From: Arenicola marina
Lineage: Eukaryota > Annelida > Polychaeta > Arenicolidae
DNA: 64,000 nt
Assembly: GCA_964019135.1 (NCBI GenBank)
Contig: OZ025249.1
Span: 38,577,759 to 38,641,758, forward strand
Direction: 5' to 3'
Shown here: one piece after another, positions 13,801 through 28,800 of the stretch
How positions within the stretch are numbered: the stretch's first letter is position 1
Layout: every line of letters begins with the position of its first letter
Notes under the pieces: generated by a model
Databases searched by the model: none
What the model was told of the DNA's origin: nothing
Seen by the model: only the letters and a program-made list of their open reading frames with translations
Position numbers and translations under genes: made by a program

Positions 13801-16800
13801 CCTTCAGTGTTCAGACAAACTAGTTCTTTTTATGGATTGGGCTGTGCAGTGGCGGATCTAGCGGGGGGGGGGGGGGTAACAGACTAACAAGTCTTCAGAG
13901 AGCAACCCCCGCCTTGGGAAAAAACTGAACATACACTACTAAGCCCCCCCCCCCCGGTCGCAAGTTTTCAGAGAGAGAGAGGAACAACACATACACTGTT
14001 AAAGTCGGCTCCCCCTCCCCCCCCCCCCCCCGGTCGCTAGTTTTTCAGAGAGCACACCCCTCGGTCGGAAGTTTTCAGAGAGCAACCGCCACCCCCCCCC
14101 CCTCCCCCCCTTGGCAAATTCCTAGATCCGCCCCTGGCTGTGGCGTGTGGAGGTGGACTTTCAGGCTTGCGGATATGGAGCAGGTCAGGATCAATACTAT
14201 ATCGGGGAAGGGGTCGGGTAGGGGTCAGACATGGTCGTTCGACCCGGGCAAAGACAATCTGAGACCACAGAGGTATTGGCGACACGACACATGCTTTCAC
14301 ATAGGGATCGCAGGGAGATATTCTCGTTCTTCGCAAGACTATCACTATGGGTATTAGTTACTTTACACTATACAATGTATCTCACACACATTACTAGGTG
14401 AACTCTACAATTTCACATCAGCAACACTTGCCTGACACGACATTTAGAACACCGCTGGCTGTGCCTGTTACTTAAAGTTGCATGTGGAGCTCTTTCCCGC
14501 CAAAACTAATGAGGTCAAATTACATATAAGAAGCTTGTTCTTTTATCTATACTCCACCCATACCAGACTGCCAACTAGTGTCTCTTAGCCTTGTCCGTGA
14601 TATTAATTTACCACAAGTTTTCATTTTAGTGGTAAACGTCATCAGTTTGTGTGCTTCGCGATGCTTTGGTATAAGTAGCAGTGCCGCGACCGAGTTCTGT
14701 GGTGTCCCGGGATAGACACGTTTGCCACACCACAGCCGAAACGGCGATGTTTATCAGGTTTCTGAATTTATAGAATGAAACAATCGAGTTTTCTACAAAT
14801 TTTGATATAAATTTCGCCTAGGCTTAGTTTTGGCGGGAAAGAACTCGACATGCAACTTTAAAAGTTTTGCGCAAAAAAAAAACACACCTTCACCCCCCTC
14901 CCCCCACCTCCCTTTTATACGTGGTAGGCTCCATTATGGAAGGTCAAGGGGAAACCGTGAAAAGGTGACCGTGAAAAGAGGGAAATTTAGGGCAGCTGTC
15001 TGTATGTTAACAGATGATTGGACAAACGCCCAAATCGAGATCAGTGATCGCCCGGCTATTAGAAGGAAACGCTTGAAAGCCGGCGAGCCATTCGCTGTAG
15101 TGGCGGGAACCTATTTCCTTTTTGCCGCCCTGATTCAAGGTCATGCGCGGCGTTGTCAACCCAGGGGACGCAGCCTCGTTTTGAGTTTGCGTTCACTGTG
15201 GGGAGTTCTTGTCGGCGGCAAATAGCACCGAGCCTGTCGTCTGCCAGGCAGACCCTTCCGCGTTGTTGGGTCCCTGCCGGCGCCGTGGCCTGGCTGCGAA
15301 CCAGAAGTACCAGCCTTGTTTGCTCCACCCACCAATCTCGCAGTGAAGCGTGGATCCATCCTTATTCATTTATCTCCCGTATTACGTAGCGATCTGCGCG
15401 GCATTTAACCATTCTTTTTTTTAGGGCCACGGGCCGAAACAAAATGTGAGATAATATTATTTGCATTTCCGCTTCGTGCTATTATATCTGGGGTTTGTTT
15501 TATAGAGTCGGATGGTGTAGGGATGAGGGATGATCAATCTGATCTATTTACACCTTCGCCTACCCATGTTGCCACCTCTCTCCCGTGTAGCTTGGTGCCC
15601 TCCCTCGCTCTAGTAGAGTAGAGTAACGACGCCATATGTGTAAACTAAGCATTGCGTAATTAGCCGCAAAAACATTCAACCTTAATTGCAAGTCGTTAAC
15701 GGGAAGAATTCGTCAGCAATTAATGGATAAAATGATCACCGTTCTTCACAGACGTCACCATGAACTTCCGGTGACGTCATCATGCATGGGACGAGTGCGC
15801 AAGATAACGTTGGGGGTGGTGGTGGTGGTGGTGGTGTGTGTGGAGGAGGGGGTGGGGGTGGGCGGGGGTGTTGCAGATAACGAGAAGGAAAATTGATGGA
15901 GAAGGGAGGCGAGAATGCAATGCTGGGGACAAAGGGGCAAAAGGAAACAGGGGAACAGGCAGACTTGGAACCTATGGAGGGGGGTGGATGGAGCGTGGAG
16001 GCTAGTGGGTGGGGGGGGGGGGGCGCGATGAACGGAATTTTTATCTGAGTGTATGGGGGGAAAAAGTGGGAGTGGAGAAGTAAGGGAGGGGAGGATATGG
16101 CGGGTGAGGACGGGGCCACGGGGCTGAGAAACGAGCACTTTTCGCCCATTTGTAATGTAACTATACCGCGGGCTTATTTCTCCCACCGAATTATCCGTCT
16201 GTTTAAGGTTCTTTCGGTTTCTTGACTCTCTTGTCGCTACCACCCCCTTTCCCGCATCGATTAATGGTGGAATTAAAGCAAGTGATGTGGCAAAAAAGAT
16301 AGATTCCAATTTGCTTGTTGGAGACTCGCGCCCAAAAAATCCCAACCCCATTGGTACATAAGTGGTATCTCCGATGGGACAATATTATCTCGGAAAAGTG
16401 CTCTAAAACGGTCTATTATGTGCTATTAATCGTATCAAGAACTTAATTACCGTGACGGGCCACGATGATAAAGCGGGAAGAACGAGGAATTGTTTTTACA
16501 ATCAAAGAGACTTGGAAAGGGGCTTATATTGCTTTCTGAAATGAAGCGTTTTGATAATACTTTTTTCTAACCTGGATTTGCCAGTAAAAGCGACTGTTGC
16601 TATATAGATTAATATAGTTGAACTGCCCTAATAGAAACATCTCTTACTTCCGTAAGAGACCAGAGAGACCAGCCATACGCTACATCATATACATGTGCCT
16701 TGACATGTGTTTGGCTTCTTTCAGTTGAGAAGATGTCTGAAAAATATGGACAGAACCGATCGACTTATGTTACTGGACCGTTGCTTCCACTCATATCTTA

Positions 16801-19800
16801 ATTCGGACTAATTCGGTATCTGTACCTTTAAGTGACACCCACATCATGCAGGCTATCCCGATACGTAAATTAGCACGTTATCAATTCAAAGATCGCACTG
16901 AACAATCTGCCCCAGTCGAAGTCCCAGCTCGCTCGCCAAGATCTACCCGCGACCTCTATATGAAAGCATGTGTCGTGTCGCCAAGACCTCTGTGGCCTCC
17001 TCCCATTGTCTTTGCACGGGTTGAGCCATTTGTCTGACCCGCCCCGACCCCTACCCCGATATACTATTGATCCTGACCTGCGGGGCTCCAGGAATAACCC
17101 ATAATCCCGACGGCCGCCAGCCTAAAATCCGGATTAAACTCCAACTCCTCCCCCCCCCCCACCTTCCGCCAGCACACCCCAGATGCCAGCTCCATAAGAA
17201 CTACAGTGACCAGCTACTTGGACAGCCAATGGTGATCGCGAAAGAGTATGGTGATTAACGATCAATTCGCAGAGATAAGTCTCCCTCGATCGAGCGTCCC
17301 AGAGCCTGTCCATTAATTGTTGCGGATCTGAATGAGCCGGGAACCAGCTACATACGTACATACCTCCACAGACCACCACAGTCCATGCGGGCCGGTATCT
17401 GTCCACAGACCACCACAGTCCAGGGGGGCTGGGATCTGTCAAGACACCACCACCACAGTCCAGGGGGGCTGGGATCTGTCCACAGACCACCACAGTCCAG
17501 GGGGGCTGGGATCTGTCTACAGACCACCAAAGTCCCGGGGGGCTGGGATCTGTTCACAGACCACCACAGTCCAGGGGGGCTGGGATCTGTTCACAGACCA
17601 CCACAGTCCGGGGGGGCTGGGATCTGTCCACAGACCACCACAGTCCAGGGGGGCTGGGATCTGTCCACAGACCACCACAGTCCAGGGGGGCTGGGATCTG
17701 TCAACAGACCACCACAGTCCAGGGGGGCTGGGATCTGTCAACAGACCACCACAGTCCAGGGGGGCTGGGATCTGTTCACAGACCACCACAGTCCCGTGGG
17801 GCTGGGATCTGTCCACAGACCACCACAGTCCAGGGGGCCTGGGATCTGTCCACAGACCACCACAGTCCAGGGGGGCTGGGATCTGTCCACAGACCACCAC
17901 AGTCCAGGGGGGCTGGGATCTGTCCACAGACCACCACAGTCCAAGGGGGCTGGGATCTGTTCACAGACCACCACAGTCCCGGGGGGCTGGGATCTGTCCA
18001 CAGACCACCAGAGTCCCGGGGGGCTGGGATCTGTCCACAGACCACCACAGTCCAGGGGGGCTGGGATCTGTCCACAGACCACCACAGTCCAGGGGGGCTG
18101 GGATCTGTCAACAGACCACCACAGTCCAGGGGGGCTGGGATCTGTCCACAGACCACCACAGTCCAGGGGGGCTGGGATCTGTCCACAGACGACCACAGTC
18201 CAGTGGGGCTGGGATCTGTCCACAGACCACGACAGTCCAGGGGGGCTGGGATCTGTCCACATACCACCACAGTCCATGGGGGCTGGGATCTGTTCACAGA
18301 CCACCACAGTCCATGGGGGCTGGGATCTGTCCACAGACCACCACAGTCCATGGGGGCTGGGATCTGTCCACAGACCACCACAGTCCAGGAGGGCTGGGAT
18401 CTGTCCACAGACCACCACAGTCTAGGCGGGCTGGGATCTGTCCACAGACCGCCACAGTCCATGGGGGCTGGGATCTGTCGACAGACCACCACAGTCCAGG
18501 ACGGCTGGGATCTGTCCACAGACCACCACAGTCCAGGGGGGCTGGGATCTGTCCACAAACAACCACAGTCCAGGGGGGCTGGGATCTGTCCACAGACAAC
18601 CACAGTCCAGTGGGCTGAGATATATCGACAGACCACCACAGTCCAGGGGAGCTGGGATCTGTCCACAGAAAACCACAGTCCAGGGGGGCTAGGATCTGTC
18701 CAGAGACCACCACAGTCCAGGGGGGCTAGGATCTGTCCAGAGACCACCACAGTCCAGCGGGGCTGGGATCTGTCGACAGACCACCACAGTCCAGGGGGGC
18801 TGGGATCTGTCCACAGACCCCCACAGTCCAGGGGGGCTAGGATCTGTCCAGAGACCACCACAGTCCAGGGGGGCTGGGATCTGTCCACAGACCACCACAG
18901 TCCAGGGGGGCTGGGATCTGTCCACAGACCACCACAGTCCAGGGGGGCTGGGATCTGTCGACAGACCACCACAGTCCAGGGGGGCTGGGATCTGTCCACA
19001 GACCACCACAGTCCAGGGGGGCTGGGATCTGTCCACAAACCACCACAGTCCAGGGGGGCTGGGATCTGTCCACAGACCACCACAGTCCAGGGGGGCTGGG
19101 ATCTGTCCACAGACCACCACAGTCCATGGGGGCTGGGATCTGTCCACAGACCACCACAGTCTATGGGGGCCGGTATCTGTCCACAGACCACCACAGTCCA
19201 GGGGGGCTGGGATCTGTCCACAGACCACCACAGTCCAGGGGGGCTGGAATCTGTCCACAGACCACCACAGTCCATATGGGCTGGGATCTGTCCACAGACC
19301 ACCACAGTCCAGGGGGGCTGGGATCTGTCCACAGACCACCACAGTCCAGGGGGGCTGGGATCTGTCCACAGACCACCACAGTCCAGGGGGGCTGGGATCT
19401 GTCCACAGACCACCACAGTCCAGGGGGGCTGGGATCTGTCCACATACCACCACAGTCCAGGGGGGCTGGAATCTGTCCACAGACCACCACAGTCCATGCG
19501 GGCCGGTATCTGTCCACAGACCACCACAGTCCAGGGGGGCTGGGATCTGTCGACAGACCACCACAGTCCAGGGGGGCTGGGATCTGTCGACAGACCACCA
19601 CAGTCCAGGGGGGCTGGGATCTGTCCACAGACCACCACAGTCCAGGGGGGGCTGAGATCTGTCCACAGACCACCACAGTCCATGGGGGCTGGGATCTGTC
19701 CACAGACCACCACAGTCCATGGGGGCTGGGATCTGTCCACATACCACCACAGTCCAGGAGGGCTGGGATCTGTCCACAGACCACCACAGTCCATGCGGCC

Positions 19801-22800
19801 CGGTATCTGTCCACAGACCACCACAGTCCAGGGGGGCTGGGATCTGTCGACAGACCACCACAGTCCAGGAGGGCTGGGATCTGTCCACAGACCACCACAG
19901 TCCAGGGGGGCTAGGATCTGTCCGCAGACAACCACAGTCCAGGGGGGCTGGAATCTGTCCACAGACCACCACAGTCCAGGGGGGCTGGGATCTGTCCACA
20001 GACCACCACAGTCCAGGGGGGCTGGGATCTGTCAACAGACCACCACAGTCCAGGGGGGCTGGGATCTGTCAACAGACCACCACAGTCCAGGGGGGCTGGG
20101 ATCTGTTCACAGACCACCACAGTCCCGTGGGGCTGGGATCTGTCCACAGACCACCACAGTCCAGGGGGCCTGGGATCTGTCCACAGACCACCACAGTCCA
20201 GGGGGGCTGGGATCTGTCCACAGACCACCACAGTCCAGGGGGGCTGGGATCTGTCCACAGACCACCACAGTCCAAGGGGGCTGGGATCTGTTCACAGACC
20301 ACCACAGTCCCGGGGGGCTGGGATCTGTCCACAGACCACCAGAGTCCCGGGGGGCTGGGATCTGTCCACAGACCACCACAGTCCAGGGGGGCTGGGATCT
20401 GTCCACAGACCACCACAGTCCAGGGGGGCTGGGATCTGTCAACAGACCACCACAGTCCAGGGGGGCTGGGATCTGTCCACAGACCACCACAGTCCAGGGG
20501 GGCTGGGATCTGTCCACAGACGACCACAGTCCAGTGGGGCTGGGATCTGTCCACAGACCACGACAGTCCAGGGGGGCTGGGATCTGTCCACATACCACCA
20601 CAGTCCATGGGGGCTGGGATCTGTTCACAGACCACCACAGTCCATGGGGGCTGGGATCTGTCCACAGACCACCACAGTCCATGGGGGCTGGGATCTGTCC
20701 ACAGACCACCACAGTCCAGGAGGGCTGGGATCTGTCCACAGACCACCACAGTCTAGGCGGGCTGGGATCTGTCCACAGACCGCCACAGTCCATGGGGGCT
20801 GGGATCTGTCGACAGACCACCACAGTCCAGGACGGCTGGGATCTGTCCACAGACCACCACAGTCCAGGGGGGCTGGGATCTGTCCACAAACAACCACAGT
20901 CCAGGGGGGCTGGGATCTGTCCACAGACAACCACAGTCCAGTGGGCTGAGATATATCGACAGACCACCACAGTCCAGGGGAGCTGGGATCTGTCCACATA
21001 CCACCACAGTCCAGGGGGGCTAGGATCTGTCCAGAGACCACCACAGTCCAGGGGGGCTAGGATCTGTCCAGAGACCACCACAGTCCAGCGGGGCTGGGAT
21101 CTGTCGACAGACCACCACAGTCCAGGGGGGCTGGGATCTGTCCACAGACCCCCACAGTCCAGGGGGGCTAGGATCTGTCCAGAGACCACCACAGTCCAGG
21201 GGGGCTGGGATCTGTCCACAGACCCCCACAGTCCAGGGGGGCTAGGATCTGTCCAGAGACCACCACAGTCCAGGGGGGCTGGGATCTGTCCACAGACCAC
21301 CACAGTCCAGGGGGGCTGGGATCTGTCGACAGACCACCACAGTCCAGGAGGGCTGGGATCTGTCCACAGACCACCACAGTCCAGGGGGGCTAGGATCTGT
21401 CCGCAGACAACCACAGTCCAGGGGGGCTGGAATCTGTCCACAGACCACCACAGTCCAGGGGGGCTGGGATCTGTCCACAGACCACCACAGTCCAGGGGGG
21501 CTGGGATCTGTCAACAGACCACCACAGTCCAGGGGGGCTGGGATCTGTCAACAGACCACCACAGTCCAGCGGGGCTGGGATCTGTTCACAGACCACCACA
21601 GTCCCGTGGGGCTGGGATCTGTCCACAGACCACCACAGTCCAGGGGGCCTGGGATCTGTCCACAAACCACCACAGTCCAGGGGGGCTGGGATCTGTCCAC
21701 AGACCACCACAGTCCAGGGGGGCTGGGATCTGTCCACAGACCACCACAGTCCAAGGGGGCTGGGATCTGTTCACAGACCACCACAGTCCCGGGAGGCTGG
21801 GATCTGTCCACAGACCACCAGAGTCCCGGGGGGCTGGGATCTGTCCACAGACCACCACAGTCCAGGGGGGCTGGGATCTGTCCACAGACCACCACAGTCC
21901 AGGGGGGCTGGGATCTGTCAACAGACCACCACAGTCCAGGGGGGCTGAGATCTGTCCACAGACCACCACAGTCCAGGGGGGCTGGGATCTGTCCACAGAC
22001 GACCACAGTCCAGTGGGGCTGGGATCTGTCCACAGACCACGACAGTCCAGGGGGGCTGGGATCTGTCCACATACCACCACAGTCCATGGGGGCTGGGATC
22101 TGTTCACAGACCACCACAGTCCATGGGGGCTGGGATCTGTCCACAGACCACCACAGTCCATGGGGGCTGGGATCTGTCCACAGACCACCACAGTCCAGGA
22201 GGGCTGGGATCTGTCCACAGACCACCACAGTCTAGGCGGGCTGGGATCTGTCCACAGACCGCCACAGTCCATGGGGGCTGGGATCTGTCGACAGACCACC
22301 ACAGTCCAGGACGGCTGGGATCTGTCCACAGACCACCACAGTCCAGGGGGGCTGGGATCTGTCCACAAACAACCACAGTCCAGGGGGGCTGGGATCTGTC
22401 CACAGACAACCACAGTCCCGTGGGCTGAGATATGTCGACAGACCACCACAGTCCAGGGGAGCTGGGATCTGTCCACAGAAAACCACAGTCCAGGGGAGCT
22501 AGGATCTGTCCAGAGACCACCACAGTCCAGGGGGGCTAGGATCTGTCCAGAGACCACCACAGTCCAGCGGGGCTGGGATCTGTCGACAGACCACCACAGT
22601 CCAGGGGGGCTGGGATCTGTCCACAGACCCCCACAGTCCAGGGGGACTAGGATCTGTCCAGAGACCACCACAGTCCAGGGGGGCTGGGATCTGTCCACAG
22701 ACCACCACAGTCCAGGGGGGCTGGGATCTGTCCACAGACCACCACAGTCCAGGGGGGCTGGGATCTGTCGACAGACCACCACAGTCCAGGGGGGCTGGGA

Positions 22801-25800
22801 TCTGTCCACAGACCACCACAGTCCAGGGGGGCTGGGATCTGTCCACAAACCACCACAGTCCAGGGGGGCTGGGATCTGTCCACAGACCACCACAGTCCAG
22901 GGGGGCTGGGATCTGTCCACAGACCACCACAGTCCATGGGGGCTGGGATCTGTCCACAGACCACCACAGTCTATGGGGGCCGGTATCTGTCCACAGACCA
23001 CCACAGTCCAGGGGGGCTGGGATCTGTCCACAGACCACCACAGTCCAGGGGGGCTAAGATCTGTCCACAGACCACCACAGTCCATATGGGCTGGGATCTG
23101 TCCACAGACCACCACAGTCCAGGGGGGCTGGGATCTGTCCACAGACCACCACAGTCCAGGGGGGCTGGGATCTGTCCACAGACCACCACAGTCCAGGGGG
23201 GCTGGGATCTGTCCACAGACCACCACAGTCCAGGGGGGCTGGGATCTGTCCACATACCACCACAGTCCAGGGGGGCTGGAATCTGTCCACAGACCACCAC
23301 AGTCCATGCGGGCCGGTATCTGTTCACAGACCACCACAGTCCAGGGGGGCTGGGATCTGTCGACAGACCACCACAGTCCAGGGGGGCTGGGATCTGTCGA
23401 CAGACCACCACAGTCCAGGGGGGCTGGGATCTGTTCACAGACCACCACAGTCCAGGGGGGGCTGAGATCTGTCCACAGACCACCACAGTCCATGGGGGCT
23501 GGGATCTGTCCACAGACCACCACAGTCCATGGGGGCTGGGATCTGTCCACATACCACCACAGTCCAGGAGGGCTGGGATCTGTCCACAGACCTCCACAGT
23601 CCAGGGGGGCTGGGATCTGTCCACAGACCACCACAGTCCAGGGGGGCTGGGATCTGTCCACAGAGCACCACAGTCCATGCGGCCCGGTATCTGTCCACAG
23701 ACCACCACAGTCCAGGGGGGCTGGGATCTGTCGACAGACCACCACAGTCCAGGAGGGCTGGGATCTGTCCACAGACCACCACAGTCCAGGGGGGCTAAGA
23801 TCTGTCCACAGACCACCACAGTCCAGGGGGGCTGGGATCTGTCCACAGACCACCACAGTCCAGGGGGGCTGGGATCTGTCCACAGACCACCACAGTCCAG
23901 GGGGGCTGGGATCTGTCCACATACCACCACAGTCCAGGGGGGCTGGAATCTGTCCACAGACCACCACAGTCCATGCGGGCCGGTATCTGTCCACAGACCA
24001 CCACAGTCCAGGGGGGCTGGGATCTGTCGACAGACCACCACAGTCCAGGGGGGCTGGGATCTGTCGACAGACCACCACAGTCCAGGGGGGCTGGGATCTG
24101 TTCACAGACCACCACAGTCCAGGGGGGGCTGAGATCTGTCCACAGACCACCACAGTCCATGGGGGCTGGGATCTGTCCACAGACCACCACAGTCCATGGG
24201 GGCTGGGATCTGTCCACATACCACCACAGTCCAGGAGGGCTGGGATCTGTCCACAGACCTCCACAGTCCAGGGGGGCTGGGATCTGTCCACAGACCACCA
24301 CAGTCCAGGGGGGCTGGGATCTGTCCACAGACCACCACAGTCCATGCGGCCCGGTATCTGTCCACAGACCACCACAGTCCAGGGGGGCTGGGATCTGTCG
24401 ACAGACCACCACAGTCCAGGAGGGCTGGGATCTGTCCACAGACCACCACAGTCCAGGGGGGCTCGGATCTGTCCGCAGACAACCACAGTCCAGGGGGGCT
24501 GGAATCTGTCCACAGACCACCACAGTCCAGGGGGGCTGGGATCTGTCCACAGACCACCACAGTCCAGGGGGGCTGGGATCTGTCCACAGACCACCACAGT
24601 CCAGGGGGGCTGGGATCTGTCCACATACCACCACAGTCCATGGGGGCTGGGATCTGTCCACAGACCACCACAGTCCATGGGGGCTGGGATCTGTCCACAT
24701 ACCACCACAGTCCAGGGGGGCTGGGATCTGTCGACAGACCACCACAGTCCAGGAGGGCTGGGATCTGTCGACAGACCACCACAGTCCAGGGGGGATGGGA
24801 TCTGTCCACAGACAACCACAGTCCAGTGGGCTGGGATCTATCGACTGACCACCACAGTCCAGGAGGGCTGGGATCTGTCCACAGACCACCACAGTCCAGG
24901 GGGGCTGGGATCTGTCTACAGACCACCACAGTCCAGGGGGGCTGGAATCTGTCCACAGACCACCACAGTCCAGGAGGGCTGGGAGCTGTCCACGGACCAC
25001 CACAGTCCAGGGGGGCTGGGATCTGTCCACAGACCACCACAGTCCAGGGGGGCTGGAATCTGTCCACAGACCACCACAGTCCAGGAGGGCTGGGATCTGT
25101 CCACAGACCACCACAGTCCAGGGGAGCTGGGATCTGTCCACAGACCACCACAGTCCAGGGGGGCTGGGATCTGTCCACAGACCACCACAGTCCAGGGGGG
25201 CTGGAATCTGTCCGCAGACCACCACAGTCCAGGGGGGCTGGGATCTGTCCACAGACCACCACAGTCCAGGGGGGCTGGGATCTGTCCACAGACCATCACA
25301 GTCCAGGGGGGCTGGGATCTGTCGACAGACCACCACAGTCCAGGGGGGCTCGAATCTGTCCACAGACCACCACAGTCCAGGGGGGATGGGATCTGTCCAC
25401 AGACGACCACAGTCCATGGGGGCTTGGATCTGTCCACAGACCACCACAGTCCAGGGGGGCTGGGATCTGTCTACAGACCATCACAGTCCATGCGGGCCGG
25501 TATCTGTCCACAGACCACCACAGTCCAGGGGGGCTGGGATCTGTCGACAGACCACCACAGTCCAGGGGGGCTGGGATCTGTCCACAGACCACCACAGTCC
25601 AGGGGGCTGGGATCTGTCGACAGACCACCACAGTCTAGGGGGGCTGGAATCTGTCCACAGACCACCACAGTCCAGGGGGGCTGGGATCTGTCCACAGACC
25701 ATCACAGTCCAGGGGGGCTGGGATCTGTCCACAGACCACCACAGTCCAGGGGGGCTGGGATCTGCCCACAGACCACCACAGTCCAGGGGGGCTGGGATCT

Positions 25801-28800
25801 GTCCACAGACCACCGCAGTCCAGGGGAGCTGGGATCTGTCCACAGACCACCACAGTCCAGGGGGGCTGGGATCTGTCCACAGACCACCACAGTCCAGAGG
25901 GGCTGGGATCTGTCCGCAGACCACCACAGTCCAGGGGGGCTGGAATCTGTCCACAGACCACCACAGTCCAGGGGGGCTGGGATCTGTCCACAGACCACCA
26001 CAGTCCAGGGGGGCTGGGATCTGTTCACAGACCACCACAGTCCCGGGGGGCTGGGATCTGTCCACAGACCACCACAGTCCAGGGGGGCTGGGATCTGTCC
26101 ACAGACCACCACAGTCCCGGGGGGCTGGGATCTGTCCACAGACCACCACAGTCCAGGGGGGCTGGGATCTGTCCACAAACCACCACAGTCCCGGGGGGCT
26201 GGGATCTGTCCACAGACCACCACAGTCCAGGGGGGCTGGGATCTGTCCACAAACCACCACAGTCCAGGGGGGCTGGGATCTGTCTACAGACAACCACAGT
26301 CCAGCGGGCTGAGATCTATCGACAGACCACCACAGTCCAGGGGGGCTGGGATCTGTCCACAGACCACCACAGTCCAGGGGGGCTGGGATCTGTCCAGAGA
26401 CCACCACAGTCGAGGGGGGCTGGGATCTGTTCGCTGACCACCACAGTCCAGGGAGGCTGGGATTTGTCCACAGACCACCACAGTCCAGGGGGGATGGGAT
26501 CTGTCCACAGACCACCACAGTCCATGGGGGCTGGGATCTGTCCACAGACCACCACAGTCCAGGAGGGCTGGGATCTGTCCACAGACCACCACAGTCCAGG
26601 GGGGCTGGGATCTGTCCAAAGACCACCACAGTCCAGGGGGGCTGGGATCTGTCCACAGACCACCACAGTCCAGTGGGGCTGGGATCTGTTCACAAACCAC
26701 CACAGTTTCGGAGGGCTGGAATCTGTCCACAGACCACCACAGTCCAGGGGGGCTGGGATCTGTCTACAGACAACCACAGTCCAGTGGGCTGAGATCTATC
26801 GACAGACCACCACAGTCCAGGGGGGCTGGGATCTGTCCACAGACCACCACAGGCCAGGGGGGCTGGGATCAGTCCAGAGACCACCACAGTCCATGGGGGC
26901 TGGGATCTGTTCGCAGACCACCACAGTCCAGGGAGGCTGGGATTTGTCCACAGACCACCACAGTCCATGGCGGCTGAGATCTGTCCACAGACCACCACAG
27001 TCCATGGGGGCTGGGATCTGTCGACAGACCACCACAGTCCAGGGGGGCTGGGATCTGTCCACAGACCCCCACAGTCCAGGGGGGCTAGGATCTGTCCAGA
27101 GACCACCACAGTCCAGGGGGGCTGGGATCTGTCCACAGACCACCACAGTCCAGGGGGGCTGGGATCTGTCCACAGACCACCACAGTCCAGGGGGGCTGGG
27201 ATCTGTCGACAGACCACCACAGTCCAGGGGGGCTGGGATCTGTCCACAGACCACCACAGTCCAGGGGGGCTGGGATCTGTCCACAAACCACCACAGTGCA
27301 GGGGGGCTGGGATCTGTCCACAGACCACCACAGTCCAGGGGGGCTGGGATCTGTCCACAGACCACCACAGTCCATGGGGGCTGGGATCTGTCCACAGACC
27401 ACCACAGTCTATGGGGGCCGGTATCTGTCCACAGACCACCACAGTCCAGGGGGGCTGGGATCTGTCCACAGACCACCACAGTCCAGGGGGGCTAAGATCT
27501 GTCCACAGACCACCACAGTCCATATGGGCTGGGATCTGTCCACAGACCACCACAGTCCAGGGGGGCTGGGATCTGTCCACAGACCACCACAGTCCAGGGG
27601 GGCTGGGATCTGTCCACAGACCACCACAGTCCAGGGGGGCTGGGATCTGTCCACAGACCACCACAGTCCAGGGGGGCTGGGATCTGTCCACATACCACCA
27701 CAGTCCAGGGGGGCTGGAATCTGTCCACAGACCCCCACAGTCCATGCGGGCCGGTATCTGTCCACAGACCACCACAGTCCAGGGGGGCTGGGATCTGTCG
27801 ACAGAGCACCACAGTCCAGGGGGGCTGGGATCTGTCGACAGACCACCACAGTCCAGGGGGGCTGGGATCTGTCCACAGACCACCACAGTCCAGGGGGGGC
27901 TGAGATCTGTCCACAGACCACCACAGTCCATGGGGGCTGGGATCTGTCCACAGACCACCACAGTCCATGGGGGCTGGGATCTGTCCACATACCACCACAG
28001 TCCAGGAGGGCTGGGATCTGTCCACAGACCACCACAGTCCAGGGGGGCTGGGATCTGTCCACAGACCACCACAGTCCAGGGGGGCTGGGATCTGTCCACA
28101 GACCACCACAGTCCATGCGGCCCGGTATCTGTCCACAGACCACCACAGTCCAGGGGGGCTGGGATCTGTCGACAGACCACCACAGTCCAGGAGGGCTGGG
28201 ATCTGTCCACAGACCACCACAGTCCAGGGGGGCTAGGATCTGTCCGCAGACAACCACAGTCCAGGGGGGCTGGAATCTGTCCACAGACCACCACAGTCCA
28301 GGGGGGCTGGGATCTGTCCACAGACCACCACAGTCCAGGGGGGCTGGGATCTGTCCACAGACCACCACAGTCCAGGGGGGCTGGGATCTGTCCACATACC
28401 ACCACAGTCCATGGGGGCTGGGATCTGTCCACAGACCACCACAGTCCATGGGGGCTGGGATCTGTCCACATACCACCACAGTCCAGGGGGGCTGGGATCT
28501 GTCGACAGACCACCACAGTCCAGGAGGACTGGGATCTGTCGACAGACCACCACAGTCCAGGGGGGATGGGATCTGTCCACAGACAACCACAGTCCAGTGG
28601 GCTAGGATCTATCGACAGACCACCACAGTCCAGGAGGGCTGGGATCTGTCCACAGACCACCACAGTCCAGGGTTGCTGGGATCTGTCTACAGACCACCAC
28701 AGTCCAGGGGGGCTGGAATCTGTCCACAGACCACCACAGTCCAGGAGGGCTGGGAGCTGTCCACGGACCACCACAGTCCAGGGGGGCTGGGATCTGTCCA

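Noticed and set aside
15736-16351. 137- and 198-codon Pro/His/Thr-rich - strand frames
   Set aside because: They are readings of a low-complexity purine-rich tract and carry no domain.
18203-26437. A 2744-codon open frame and many other long frames on both strands between 17332 and 36732
   Set aside because: They arise because the 37-bp unit has no stop in any frame. The same sequence is open on both strands, rotates through all phases and has no domain, so these are repeat artefacts.
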